From JBLNBQ01 sp050260095 (GTDB lineage Bacteria; Bacillota; UBA5301; DYFA01), in contig JBLNBQ010000042.1 in the NCBI GenBank assembly GCA_050260095.1, positions 1-11,099 on the forward strand: 11,099 nt of DNA. The letters run 5' to 3'. A program made the translations under genes and the position numbers. Positions within the stretch are counted from its first letter, which is position 1. Each line of letters starts with the position of its first letter. The notes beneath the pieces were generated by a model. It saw nothing but the letters and a program-made list of their open reading frames with translations. It ran no database searches and was not told the origin of the DNA. This document shows positions 4,575-11,099 of this stretch, piece after piece.

Positions 4575-6426
4575 AAGCCGTGTCTCTCCCCTCCCGTTCC
4601 TGAGTGAAGGGGCGCAGCCGGTATTGCCCGCCGCTCGTCCCGCTCACGACCGCGATCTCGCGCACGGTGCGAGTGCCTTCCCGACCTCGTCCCAAGTGAA
4701 CCACCAGATCGATCGCGGAGGCAACCTGGTCGCGCACCACCCTGAGCGGGAGGGAGACCCCCGCCATGAGGACCATGGTCTCCAGGCGCGAGAGGGCCTC
4801 GGGTGCCGAGTTGGCGTGGATGGTGGCCATCGACCCGCTGTGCCCGGTGTTCATGGCTTGCAGCATGTCCAGCGCTTCCGGACCCCTCACCTCACCCACC
4901 ACCAAGCGGTCGGGCCTCATGCGCAGGGCGTTGCGCACCAGGTCGCGGATGGTCACGACCCCTTTCCCCTCCAGGTTGGGTGGGCGGGCCTCCAGCCGCA
5001 CCACGTGATCCTGCTGCAACCTGAGTTCAGCCGCGTCTTCGATCGTCACGATGCGTTCGCCCGGTGGGACGCAGGCTGAGAGGGCGTTGAGCATGGTGGT
5101 CTTCCCCGTGCCTGCTCCACCCGAGAGCAGGATGTTCTTTCGCGCCTGGACGGCTTCGTTCAAATAGCGCGCCTGCTCCGGGGAGAGGGTGCCCAGTTCG
5201 ATCAGGGCCTCCAACGTGAGCGCATGAACCGTGAAGCGGCGGATGGTGACCAGCGGACCGTCGAGGGCGAGCGGGGGGATCACGGCGTTTAGCCGGGAGC
5301 CGTCCGGCAACCGGGCGTCCACCATCGGGCTGCTTTCGTCGATCCGGCGCCCGAGAGGGCTGATTATCCGGTGGACCATCCGTGTGACCTCCTCTGCCGA
5401 ATCGAAGCGGCAGGGTACCCGTTCGAGCCGGCCCTGTCGTTCGACGTAAATCTTGTCGGGACCGTTCACCATGACCTCGCTGACCGCCTGGTCACGCATC
5501 AACCCCTCCAAGACCCCGTAACCCAGAACTTCGTCGACGAGCTGGCCGACAATGCCTCGCACGTCCCGCAAAGGCACCAGATGGATCTCGACCATCCGGT
5601 TGGCGACCGCAGCGGCCGCCTCCGTGACCCGCCGGCGCAGCGCCGTCGGATCCATTCCGGTGTCCAAGTCGCCGAGTTCGCGCAAGACTTCCTGCAGGGC
5701 CTCCCGCTTTGCCCGGCCGGTCAGCGGTGCGGGCCGGTCGCCGGCGCCGCCCGGGACTGCCGAGGGCAGTTCCGGCAAGGCGTCAAGGACCTCCTGGATG
5801 CGCATCATCAACCCCTGCACAGCCTGGAACAGGCGGCCGGGGGGCGCCGGGCGCCGGCCATCGGTGAGCCATGCCTTGACCTCGCCCGCCAGGTCCGGCA
5901 CGGTCTCCCAGCTAAACCCCTGAAGCACTTCCCCGATGACGCTGTCGTCGATCCCGCCGCTCGCTCCGGCCCGGTTCAGCACTGGAAGACAACGGCGGGA
6001 ATCCAAGCCTGCGGCGCATACCATCTCGATGCCGCGTTTCCAGCCGCGCACCGCGAGCAAATCGGGGGTCGCCACCAAGAGCACCAGATCCGCCAGGAGC
6101 AGGACCGGCCGGACTTCCCGAAAGGATGCGCCGGAGCAGTCGACCACCAGTGGGGCGCCCTCCGGCGCCCGCAAGGCCAGGTGCGGCAGGACGGCCGGCT
6201 CCGAGAGAGTCTCCACGGTGGGTCCGGCGGCATTGGCGGGGAAGAACAGCTCGGCTTCGCCGGCCGGGCTCGCCGTCACCTGAACCATAACGCCAGCCTG
6301 ACCGGGGCGCTGCGCAACCGCCGCCAGCGCGGCCGAAAGGAGCGTGCAACCGACGCCGCCCTTGGCGCCATAGACCGCCACGATCCGTCCTGTGCGGGCC
6401 GGTTCGCCCGCTTCACCTCGGCTCAC
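4558..6426 (-). CDS. cpaF: Fused TadZ/CpaE-like and TadA/CpaF pilus ATPase
   Basis: A 622-residue two-part protein. Residues about 13-215 form a MinD/ParA-like domain of the TadZ/CpaE type: a degenerate Walker A GAKGGVGCT (20-28), in which Cys replaces the P-loop lysine, and VVDCSG (Asp96). No receiver domain precedes it. After a Gly/Pro-rich linker (216-236), residues 237-610 are a complete TadA/CpaF secretion ATPase: the N-terminal helical domain, VSEVMVNGPDKIYVERQGRL, Walker A GGAGTGKTT (436-444), the Asp box TIEDAAEL (461-468), Walker B-like LVVGEVRG (508-515) and the His box MNTGHSGSMATIHANS (525-540). TadA is the hexameric motor for pilus assembly; TadZ normally is a separate protein that localises the complex. 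The GTG start at 6426 overlaps the secretin end by 14 bases and has GGAGGT 8 bases upstream. Confidence 0.93.
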   Translation of the reverse strand: MSRGEAGEPARTGRIVAVYGAKGGVGCTLLSAALAAVAQRPGQAGVMVQVTASPAGEAELFFPANAAGPTVETLSEPAVLPHLALRAPEGAPLVVDCSGASFREVRPVLLLADLVLLVATPDLLAVRGWKRGIEMVCAAGLDSRRCLPVLNRAGASGGIDDSVIGEVLQGFSWETVPDLAGEVKAWLTDGRRPAPPGRLFQAVQGLMMRIQEVLDALPELPSAVPGGAGDRPAPLTGRAKREALQEVLRELGDLDTGMDPTALRRRVTEAAAAVANRMVEIHLVPLRDVRGIVGQLVDEVLGYGVLEGLMRDQAVSEVMVNGPDKIYVERQGRLERVPCRFDSAEEVTRMVHRIISPLGRRIDESSPMVDARLPDGSRLNAVIPPLALDGPLVTIRRFTVHALTLEALIELGTLSPEQARYLNEAVQARKNILLSGGAGTGKTTMLNALSACVPPGERIVTIEDAAELRLQQDHVVRLEARPPNLEGKGVVTIRDLVRNALRMRPDRLVVGEVRGPEALDMLQAMNTGHSGSMATIHANSAPEALSRLETMVLMAGVSLPLRVVRDQVASAIDLVVHLGRGREGTRTVREIAVVSGTSGGQYRLRPFTQEREGRDTAYEQGA

Positions 6427-7948
6427 GGCCGGCCACCTCCTCTCTCGGCGACGGCGAGACTGGTCGCTCCGCCGGGTTAGGCGGCGGTGGTTCGGCCGCG
6501 CCGGACGGCAAAGGGGGCGGCTGCTGCAGCGTGGTGGTCAGAAGAATGGTCAGGTCGGTCTGCTTGAGCGCTCCCCGCCCACTGCGGGCCAGGGAGCCGA
6601 GCACGGGGATGTCGGCGAAGCCGGGAAGGCGGCCGTCGTGCTCGCTCTGCTCGGAGAGGGACAGGCCGGCGAGAATCAGCGTATCGCCGCTGCGCTGCTC
6701 GATCACCGTCTCCGCCCAGCGCGTCTTGAGTGCGGGCACGGTGCTCCCTGCCGAACGGACGCCGTTGGCCCAGTCCAGGCTGCTCACTTCGGGCCGGGCT
6801 TCCAGGCGCACGAGCCCGGAAGGCAGCAGCGTCGGCTTGACCCGCAGCCGGATGCCGTACTCCCTCCATTCGATGGTGACGCGCCCGTCCGTCTCCAGCG
6901 GGACGGGTATCTGCCCTCCCGACAGGAACGCCCCCTCGACTCCGTCTGCGACCGTCATCGAGGGCTCGGCCAACATCCTTGCCCGGCCGGATTCTTCAAG
7001 CGCCCTGAGTCTCACCAGCAGCGGTTCGAGTCTCACCCATCCACCTGCCGGGAGACCGTCGGGGCCAGCCGGTTCCCCCACGGCCAAAGTGGCCGGCCAT
7101 TCGAGACCGAGTTCGCGACTGGCCTGGCGATCCACCTCGATGAGCCTGGCTTTGATCTGGAAGAGCCGGGAAATGGGTTCCACCGAGAGAGCGTCGACCA
7201 ACCCACGGCCGTAGAACGCCTGGGCCAGTTGGAGGACCCGTTGGTGAACGGCTTCCGAGGCGACGCGGCCGCTGAGCACCGTCCGACCATGGTCCTGCTC
7301 CACCGCGACTCCCGGTCCAACCACCCGCCGCAGGAACTGTGCCAGATCCTCCGGCTGCGGTTCGTCGGGAACCGGTCGCTCGGCGGGCGAGGGTGCGGCG
7401 GCCGGGGGCGCCCCCGACGGTTCCGGCGCCAAGCTGGGCGGAACCTCGGTCAAGTCGAGAAACTGGGTGCCCAGCAGCGCCCCCAGACGGGTGATCCGCT
7501 CCCGCTGTGCGGGGGTGACCAATCCCTCCGCGACGAGGTACCCTGACATCTCGCGAACCTTGACCCGGGGTTCACCGAGCAGATCCGCGATGTCCCGGTC
7601 AGAAAGGGGGGCGCGGGCGCGGAGCACCCGGATGTTCGTCTCTGTGACCTTCCCCTGGGTTGTCCAGAGCAGCAGGGTGGTCTGCCCTTCGGCTTTGCCG
7701 TTCACCAGCACTTCGGCGGGCGAAAGCACCCGGACATCTGCCACGCCCGGCTCACCGACCGCCACCCGGGAAACCTCAGTCCCCGAGATGACCCGGGATT
7801 CTCCCGCGAGCAGCAGGATCTCGCCCGGGACGTCCGCGCCTATGACCGGCGCCGCTACTGCCAGCGTCAGGACCAATAGCCCCAGGACTGCCCGCCACAA
7901 GAGGCGGCGAGCCGGCTCGCTTGCACTACTAGCGTTCACTGACGACAC
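6413..7948 (-). CDS. cpaC: Tad pilus secretin (CpaC/RcpA family)
   Basis: A 511-residue secreted protein. A signal peptide covers about residues 14-38 (VLGLLVLTLAVAAPVIGA). Residues 40-110 are the pilus N-terminal domain of CpaC (LLLAGESRVISGTEVSRVAV; DVRVLSPAEVLVNG). Residues 117-168 and 202-258 look like two BON-type repeats separated by a Pro/Ala linker (170-200). Residues 260-475 are the secretin domain, with LFQIKARLIEVDRQASRELG, LAEPSMTVADG, FLSGGQIPVP, EYGIRLRVKPTL and LPGFADIPVLGSL. A Pro-rich tail (476-505) follows. Secretins form the outer-membrane channel for the Flp fibre. The GTG start at 7948 overlaps cpaB by 20 bases and is preceded by GGAGGTGATCC, a near-perfect anti-16S match. 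No lipobox is visible. Confidence 0.95.
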   Translation of the reverse strand: MSSVNASSASEPARRLLWRAVLGLLVLTLAVAAPVIGADVPGEILLLAGESRVISGTEVSRVAVGEPGVADVRVLSPAEVLVNGKAEGQTTLLLWTTQGKVTETNIRVLRARAPLSDRDIADLLGEPRVKVREMSGYLVAEGLVTPAQRERITRLGALLGTQFLDLTEVPPSLAPEPSGAPPAAAPSPAERPVPDEPQPEDLAQFLRRVVGPGVAVEQDHGRTVLSGRVASEAVHQRVLQLAQAFYGRGLVDALSVEPISRLFQIKARLIEVDRQASRELGLEWPATLAVGEPAGPDGLPAGGWVRLEPLLVRLRALEESGRARMLAEPSMTVADGVEGAFLSGGQIPVPLETDGRVTIEWREYGIRLRVKPTLLPSGLVRLEARPEVSSLDWANGVRSAGSTVPALKTRWAETVIEQRSGDTLILAGLSLSEQSEHDGRLPGFADIPVLGSLARSGRGALKQTDLTILLTTTLQQPPPLPSGAAEPPPPNPAERPVSPSPREEVAGREPR

Positions 7949-8738
7949 CGCGGATCACCTCCACTTCCGTGCGTGGTTGGGGTGCGCCCGCCGCCCTACC
8001 TTCCAGCAGGGACTCGCCATCCCCTCTACCGGGCGCAGCGCCGGGGGGCTTCGGTGGCGCGGCCGGTTTCGGGCTTGGGCGGGCCGCCCCCGGCCTCGTT
8101 GCAGGCAGCGGCCTGCTCGCCGGCCTGGTTCGAGCGTCCGGTCCTGCCCGGAGCACCAGCCGCAAGCGGCCGACCTCTTCAGCAGCCGCCAACGCCTGTG
8201 CCTGGGAAGGGGTCACCGCCAGCAACACGCGGGGATCCCGGCCTTCCTCCGTCCGGGGAAAGACCCTGATGACGCGGGCCCCAGCCACCAAGCGCGTGGG
8301 CTGCCCTACTTCCCCGGCGGGGTCCACCGCCACCACATCCACGTACTCCCCCAGGCGAAGCGCCTGGAGCGTCTCAGACTCCACTGCCACCACCACGCCG
8401 CGCTCCCCCGGAACCAGCCCGACCACTCCCTCGCCCGGTTCGCGCGGGCGGGCCAGCCGGGTGGCGATGACCTGTTCTCCCGCCACGAGCGGGCTCAACG
8501 TGATCCGGCCGACCGCCTCGGAAAGGCGGGTGCAGACCCCAGGGAGCACCGCCCGCCGCGGAAGTTGACGGAACTGGAGCATCGCCTCATCCAAACGTCT
8601 TCCCGCGGGTATCGCCTGCGTGGTCACCACAGCATCGGCCAGCACCTCCCGTTCCAGGCTTGTGGAGTAAGCAAGCGACGCCAAACCGGCGGCAGCCGAC
8701 AGTCCGAGACCGATCAGGAGGTTGCGGCGCCTGAGCAT
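7929..8738 (-). CDS. cpaB: CpaB/RcpC-type Tad pilus assembly protein with SAF domain
   Basis: A 269-residue protein with an N-terminal membrane anchor (residues 7-24). The SAF domain (about 35-98) shows VVTTQAIPAGRRLDEAMLQF and LVAGEQVIATRLA. The RcpC-like region (105-197) shows VGLVPGERGVVVAVESETLQ, LRLGEYVDVVAVDP and VLLAVTPSQAQALAAAEEVG. A Pro/Ala/Arg-rich, probably disordered tail (200-258) follows. CpaB proteins are periplasmic or envelope components that work with the secretin, possibly by contacting peptidoglycan through SAF. The ATG at 8738 has GGAGGGGAG upstream and overlaps the preceding gene by 25 bases. Confidence 0.93.
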   Translation of the reverse strand: MLRRRNLLIGLGLSAAAGLASLAYSTSLEREVLADAVVTTQAIPAGRRLDEAMLQFRQLPRRAVLPGVCTRLSEAVGRITLSPLVAGEQVIATRLARPREPGEGVVGLVPGERGVVVAVESETLQALRLGEYVDVVAVDPAGEVGQPTRLVAGARVIRVFPRTEEGRDPRVLLAVTPSQAQALAAAEEVGRLRLVLRAGPDARTRPASRPLPATRPGAARPSPKPAAPPKPPGAAPGRGDGESLLEGRAAGAPQPRTEVEVIRGVVSER

Positions 8739-9481
8739 GCCCGCTCCCCTCCTCTCCTCGCCTGCAAGTCGCCTCTCAGGATCAAGACCGCCGTCTTGCC
8801 GTCAGCCTGACGGTAGAGGTGTATGGCCAGCGGCAGGCCGCGGAAGCGCCCGGTGGCCGACACCCACTTGGTGGCTGCATTGGCCGCCGCCAGGGTTGAC
8901 TTGAGGTCGGGGCAGGCCTTGGCGTAATACGACGCCAGGCGTTCCAGGCTCGCCGCGGCCTCGTACAAGACCGTCACGGGGCCCGATGGCACACCGTTCT
9001 CCACGATCAAGGCCGCTTGGACGCCCGGATAGAGCGGGACGCCGTCCAGCCGGTTGGCCACCAGCTGCCGGGCCAGCAAGGCCGGCTGCCGCGGTGGACT
9101 GGTGCTCCTCACTTCGGTCATGAGGATGGTTTCCGGCTTGTCCGCCTCCCGGATCGCCAGCACCCAGCAGCGGTGGCCGGGTCGTGTGAAAGACAAAGGC
9201 CCGGGTTTGCCGTCGGTGTGCGCCGGCTGTTCCTCCCAGCCCAACGCTGGCATGGTCCCTCGGAAATAGTCCGCCACCTCGGCAGGGGACAGGGAAGTGG
9301 TTGCGATGACCAAACGCACCGGCTGAAGGTTCACGATTGGCTCCAACGTTCTGACGATCCGGCACCCCACCGGCAGCGGAACGTCGGGAGCTTGACCGAG
9401 CGGCCCCGCCGCAACGCATCGCCAGCTCAGCAGTGCAACCAGACCTGCCAAACAGGCCGCGGCCACTGCCGTCTCTTTCAT
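8714..9481 (-). CDS. Secreted Tad-operon protein of unknown function with two related halves
   Basis: A 255-residue protein that I do not recognise. It has a Sec-type signal peptide (residues 1-25: MKETAVAAACLAGLVALL, then RCVAAG); no good lipobox is seen. The mature part seems to be an internal duplication of about 90 residues. The first copy (about 34-130) begins VPLPVGCRIV, and the second (about 148-245) begins VPLYPGVQAA. Both then show a PVxL strand, a Ser-led helix ending in Y[FY] (SPAEVADYFRGTMPALGW and LERLASYYAKACPDL), a Phe strand, and an AD-x-[EK]-T-x-x-I/VL strand. Its place between pseudopilin and cpaB genes, with overlap into cpaB, suggests an envelope role in the pilus machine, perhaps in the slot of RcpB or another accessory subunit. 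The ATG at 9481 is chosen because GGAGGT lies 7 bases upstream; a GTG at 9490 lies inside that ribosome site. Confidence 0.85.
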   Translation of the reverse strand: MKETAVAAACLAGLVALLSWRCVAAGPLGQAPDVPLPVGCRIVRTLEPIVNLQPVRLVIATTSLSPAEVADYFRGTMPALGWEEQPAHTDGKPGPLSFTRPGHRCWVLAIREADKPETILMTEVRSTSPPRQPALLARQLVANRLDGVPLYPGVQAALIVENGVPSGPVTVLYEAAASLERLASYYAKACPDLKSTLAAANAATKWVSATGRFRGLPLAIHLYRQADGKTAVLILRGDLQARRGGERACSGAATS

Positions 9482-9488
9482 CCTGGTC

Positions 9489-9494
9489 ACCTCC
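9489..9494 (-). promoter_or_regulatory. Ribosome site deciding the start of the duplicated unknown protein
   Basis: GGAGGT sits 7 bases before the ATG at 9481 and one base after the stop of the TadE-like gene. The alternative GTG at 9490 is part of this site itself, so it cannot be the start served by it. Confidence 0.75.
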
Positions 9495-9854
9495 TCATCT
9501 CACGCAAAGGATGGCTTCACCCCGGGCGGCCGTGGACGAGATCACGTACCGCGGCGCATTGACGCCGAGCCACCCTAGCGGGCGGACCTCGCAGCGAAGC
9601 GAAACGCGCCGCAGATTGGCCACCCGTTGGACCGAAACCTGGACTTGCTCCGGTGGAAGCAGGCGGTTTCCCCTCAGGTACGCTTGGACCGCACCCGGGG
9701 GATCGGCGCTCGCCACTCCCACTCGGGCGGCGAGCGACAGTTCAGTCCGCCCCACGCTGAGTTGGTACAGTGTGAACCCGCTGGCGACCAGCGCCAGGTA
9801 GGCCGGGAGGCAGAGCGCCAGTTCCGCCAGGGATTGTCCCCGCTCGCCCGTCAT
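9495..9854 (-). CDS. TadE-like minor pseudopilin (second copy)
   Basis: A 119-residue protein starting MTGERGQSLAELALCLPAYL. It has the class of prepilin site used in Tad systems: Gly followed by Q-S-L-A-E, with Glu at +5, then one hydrophobic segment (LALCLPAYLALVASGFTLYQ) and a small soluble domain (res about 45-119). TadE-like pseudopilins are processed by the Tad prepilin peptidase and are thought to act in assembly or at the fibre tip. The ATG at 9854 overlaps the stop of the TadG-like gene as ATGA, with AAGGCGG upstream. A longer frame to 10040 lies within the upstream gene and is ignored. Confidence 0.85.
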   Translation of the reverse strand: MTGERGQSLAELALCLPAYLALVASGFTLYQLSVGRTELSLAARVGVASADPPGAVQAYLRGNRLLPPEQVQVSVQRVANLRRVSLRCEVRPLGWLGVNAPRYVISSTAARGEAILCVR

Positions 9855-10528
9855 CTTTCGGCCGCCTTCTTTCCCGATGGAATCAAGCGGCTGGAATAGC
9901 GCGGCCAGAGAAGCGGGAAGCTGGATGCGCCTCCTCCTGTGCAGGAGGCCGCGGCGCCCGCGGTCGCCTGGAGCGGGGCGCGCAAGGCCCCCCGGCCCGC
10001 CAGCGTCCAACCTTCGAGAAAGATCACCCGGTCGCCCCACCTCCGGCCGGCGGTCCGCCGCAGGTTGTCAGAGACCCACAGGGGGAAAGCGTGGCCGAAC
10101 AGCTCCGGCAGGAAGTAGACCCGCTTCAGCATCAGACCGGGCCATTTCTCTCCCTGGTGGGCGGGAACGAACGCCACAGTGGCTCCCGAAGTCATGGCTG
10201 CGGCGCAGGCTTCGCCCTGAGCCAAGGCCGGGGTCAAGCGTATCGTCTGATCCTGCAGCGCCTGGATCTTCCGGGCCGCCGCGGCAGCTGCGCCCTGACC
10301 CATCATTGCCGGAATGCCCAGGGCCAGCAGCACTCCGTTCAGGGCCGCGACCGCGTTAATCCCGTCGGCCAATACAGCCGCTCCAGCAGTGGCGCCGGCA
10401 TCGAGACCGTTCTGAAGCTGGAGCCGCGCATATCCGCTGATTCCCGCCAGGGTGAGCGCCTCCCACGCTGCACCAGCCAGCGCCACCGCCAAGACGAGAC
10501 CGATCACCGCCTGGCCGCAACCACCCAA
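9851..10528 (-). CDS. TadG-like Flp pilus assembly protein
   Basis: About 225 residues. After CGQAVIGLVLAVALAGAAWE (the membrane segment) comes YARLQLQNGLDAGATAGAAV, the typical TadG/Tad-domain motif in which a helix of the form LQNxxDAxAxAGA follows the membrane segment, then ADGINAVAALN. The rest is a soluble domain with no recognised von Willebrand A motif. The expected Glu at +5 after GQ is Gly, so it may not be processed like the TadE proteins. The start is uncertain: TTG at 10528 is used. A CTG at 10543 would overlap the upstream stop as CTGA, parallel to the ATGA and GTGA junctions elsewhere, and would give MTRRHLGGCGQ. GTG 10507 is a third option. An ATG at 10702 would overlap the upstream gene by about 160 bases and is unlikely. 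Confidence 0.75.
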   Translation of the reverse strand: MGGCGQAVIGLVLAVALAGAAWEALTLAGISGYARLQLQNGLDAGATAGAAVLADGINAVAALNGVLLALGIPAMMGQGAAAAAARKIQALQDQTIRLTPALAQGEACAAAMTSGATVAFVPAHQGEKWPGLMLKRVYFLPELFGHAFPLWVSDNLRRTAGRRWGDRVIFLEGWTLAGRGALRAPLQATAGAAASCTGGGASSFPLLWPRYSSRLIPSGKKAAER

Positions 10529-10539
10529 GTGGCGGCGGG

Positions 10540-10887
10540 TCAGTCGCGTTCCCGAGGGAGCCTCAGGGCGGCACGAAGCCCGGCGCCCGGTGGCGTCCAG
10601 TCCTCCGTGGCAGTGACAGACACTGCTTCCCCGCTCACCTGCGCCTCCACGGTCTTGGCGCCGGCCCCCCCGGTGAGCCGCCCCCAACGTTGCATCACCC
10701 ATCCCTTGACCTCACCGCCCTCCACCCTGTCTGATACCGCCGCCTGTCGCGCCCCGCCCAGCACGGCCACCCGCGCCGCCACGGACCGCAAACCTGCAGC
10801 GGGAACCGCCACCGCCCACCAGACCAGAAACACCGCGGCCGGCAGGGCGATCGCCGCCTCGATCGTGCTCTGACCTCGTTCTTTCAC
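10540..10887 (-). CDS. TadE-like minor pseudopilin (first copy)
   Basis: A 115-residue protein, (M)KERGQSTIEAAIALPAAV at the start. Gly followed by Q-S-T-I-E gives the Tad-type prepilin cleavage site with Glu at +5, followed by one hydrophobic segment (AAIALPAAVFLVWWAVAVPA) and a small domain ending LRLPRERD. The GTG at 10887 is preferred because GGAGGG (10892-10897) stands 4-5 bases upstream; an ATG at 10899 would place that ribosome site inside the coding region and has no site of its own. It is the first gene after the Flp pilin on the minus strand, 152 bases downstream of it. Confidence 0.82.
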   Translation of the reverse strand: MKERGQSTIEAAIALPAAVFLVWWAVAVPAAGLRSVAARVAVLGGARQAAVSDRVEGGEVKGWVMQRWGRLTGGAGAKTVEAQVSGEAVSVTATEDWTPPGAGLRAALRLPRERD

Positions 10888-10928
10888 CTTGCCCTCCATC
10901 CCGCACGCCGGCCTGCCTGTTGGTTCGA

Positions 10929-10941
10929 CTTTCCTGGAAAG
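10929..10941. repeat. 13-base palindrome between flp and the first TadE-like gene
   Basis: CTTTCC-T-GGAAAG is a perfect odd-centred palindrome about 40 bases before the TadE-like start. Further out, GGCGTC (10989-10994) and GACGCC (10947-10952) are inverted and could form the base of a larger hairpin in the flp-tadE transcript. A DNA-binding site or a processing hairpin that lowers expression of distal genes relative to pilin are both possible; neither is shown. Confidence 0.35.
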
Positions 10942-11039
10942 AAGGGGACGCCGCCCGTACCAGGTCGTCTCACTGTTCAGCCCTGCCAGGCGTCACCAGC
11001 CAGTACCTTTGATTTTTTTGGTTGGGATCGAACGCGCTG

Positions 11040-11099
11040 CTACTTCACGATCTCCGCGGCAAGCTTAGTGAACTTCGTTGTGATAGCGCTGCCCAGAGT
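11040..11099 (-). CDS. flp: Flp-type major pilin (C-terminal end, cut by window edge)
   Basis: The last 19 codons read TLGSAITTKFTKLAAEIVK and end at TAG (11040-11042). A short pilin ending in a segment of the form LGxAItxkFxxLaxxI is typical of Flp/Fap pilins of Tad systems, and its place at the head of the operon, directly upstream of TadE, TadG and CpaB genes, fits. The N-terminal prepilin motif lies outside the window, so the call rests on the tail and the context. Confidence 0.7.
   Translation of the reverse strand, partial: TLGSAITTKFTKLAAEIVK

Noticed and set aside
5371..6480. 369-codon plus-strand open frame
   Set aside because: It lies antisense to the TadZ-TadA gene, whose motifs are unambiguous; no ribosome site or recognisable domain.
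6392..8810. Two long plus-strand open frames (6392-7546 and 7467-8810)
   Set aside because: Both are antisense to the secretin and CpaB genes and have His/Arg/Gly-rich shadow composition.
11011..11020. T-run GATTTTTTTG near the right edge as a terminator
   Set aside because: It is a T-run only on the plus strand, where no stable hairpin precedes it and no gene ends; on the coding minus strand it is an A-run.
795..11066. 13-base word CCGCGGCAAGCTT at 795-807 and again at 11054-11066
   Set aside because: The copies are about 10 kb apart, one after rpmB and one inside the flp coding end. A 13-base match by chance is plausible in this size of GC-rich window and there is no further similarity around it, so it is not called a repeat or attachment site.
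1..11099. CRISPR array, tRNA, rRNA, insertion sequence or integrase
   Set aside because: No regularly spaced repeats, clover-leaf sequences, rRNA signatures or transposase or integrase motifs were seen.

Overview
The window looks like a chromosomal segment of a high-G+C, Bacillota-type bacterium; by eye G+C is roughly two thirds. The left part keeps a block typical of Bacillota: a thiamine pyrophosphokinase gene (thiN), rpmB and an Asp23/Gls24-family gene lie close together, although rpmB here reads against its neighbours. The right part is a Tad/Flp tight-adherence pilus locus that includes a secretin. A secretin suggests an outer membrane, so a diderm Bacillota lineage (for example Limnochordia-like) is a reasonable guess, but it is an inference.

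Layout, left to right. Positions 1-410 hold the start of an Asp23/Gls24 gene (cut by the window edge) and a small DUF1858 redox-disulfide protein, both on the minus strand. Positions 411-596 are a divergent control region with a good rpmB promoter and a long imperfect inverted repeat. rpmB (four-cysteine L28) follows on the plus strand and ends in a strong intrinsic terminator. Next come a C_GCAxxG_C_C-type protein that lacks its signature centre (minus) and a broken LysE-family exporter gene (plus). The minus-strand pair thiN and YfcE-like phosphodiesterase follows.

From 3088 to the right edge everything lies on the minus strand and appears to be one operon, transcribed right to left: Flp pilin (only the last 19 codons are inside), TadE-like pseudopilin, TadG-like protein, second TadE-like pseudopilin, a secreted protein of unknown function built from two related halves, CpaB/RcpC, secretin CpaC/RcpA, a fused TadZ-TadA ATPase, TadB and TadC. 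Most of the junctions from tadG to tadC overlap by 4 to 25 bases, so translation is probably coupled. thiN and yfcE follow 49 bases after tadC in the same direction. No prepilin peptidase (TadV/CpaA) is in the window.

The genes would work together as follows: the fused ATPase powers and positions the machine, TadB/TadC form the inner-membrane platform, CpaB and the secretin form the outer channel, and Flp plus TadE/TadG-like proteins form the fibre and its minor components. The most notable points are the TadZ-TadA fusion, the short TadB, the duplicated unknown protein inside the operon, the paired internal losses in two adjacent genes (C_GCAxxG and LysE), and several start sites that look damaged or non-canonical.
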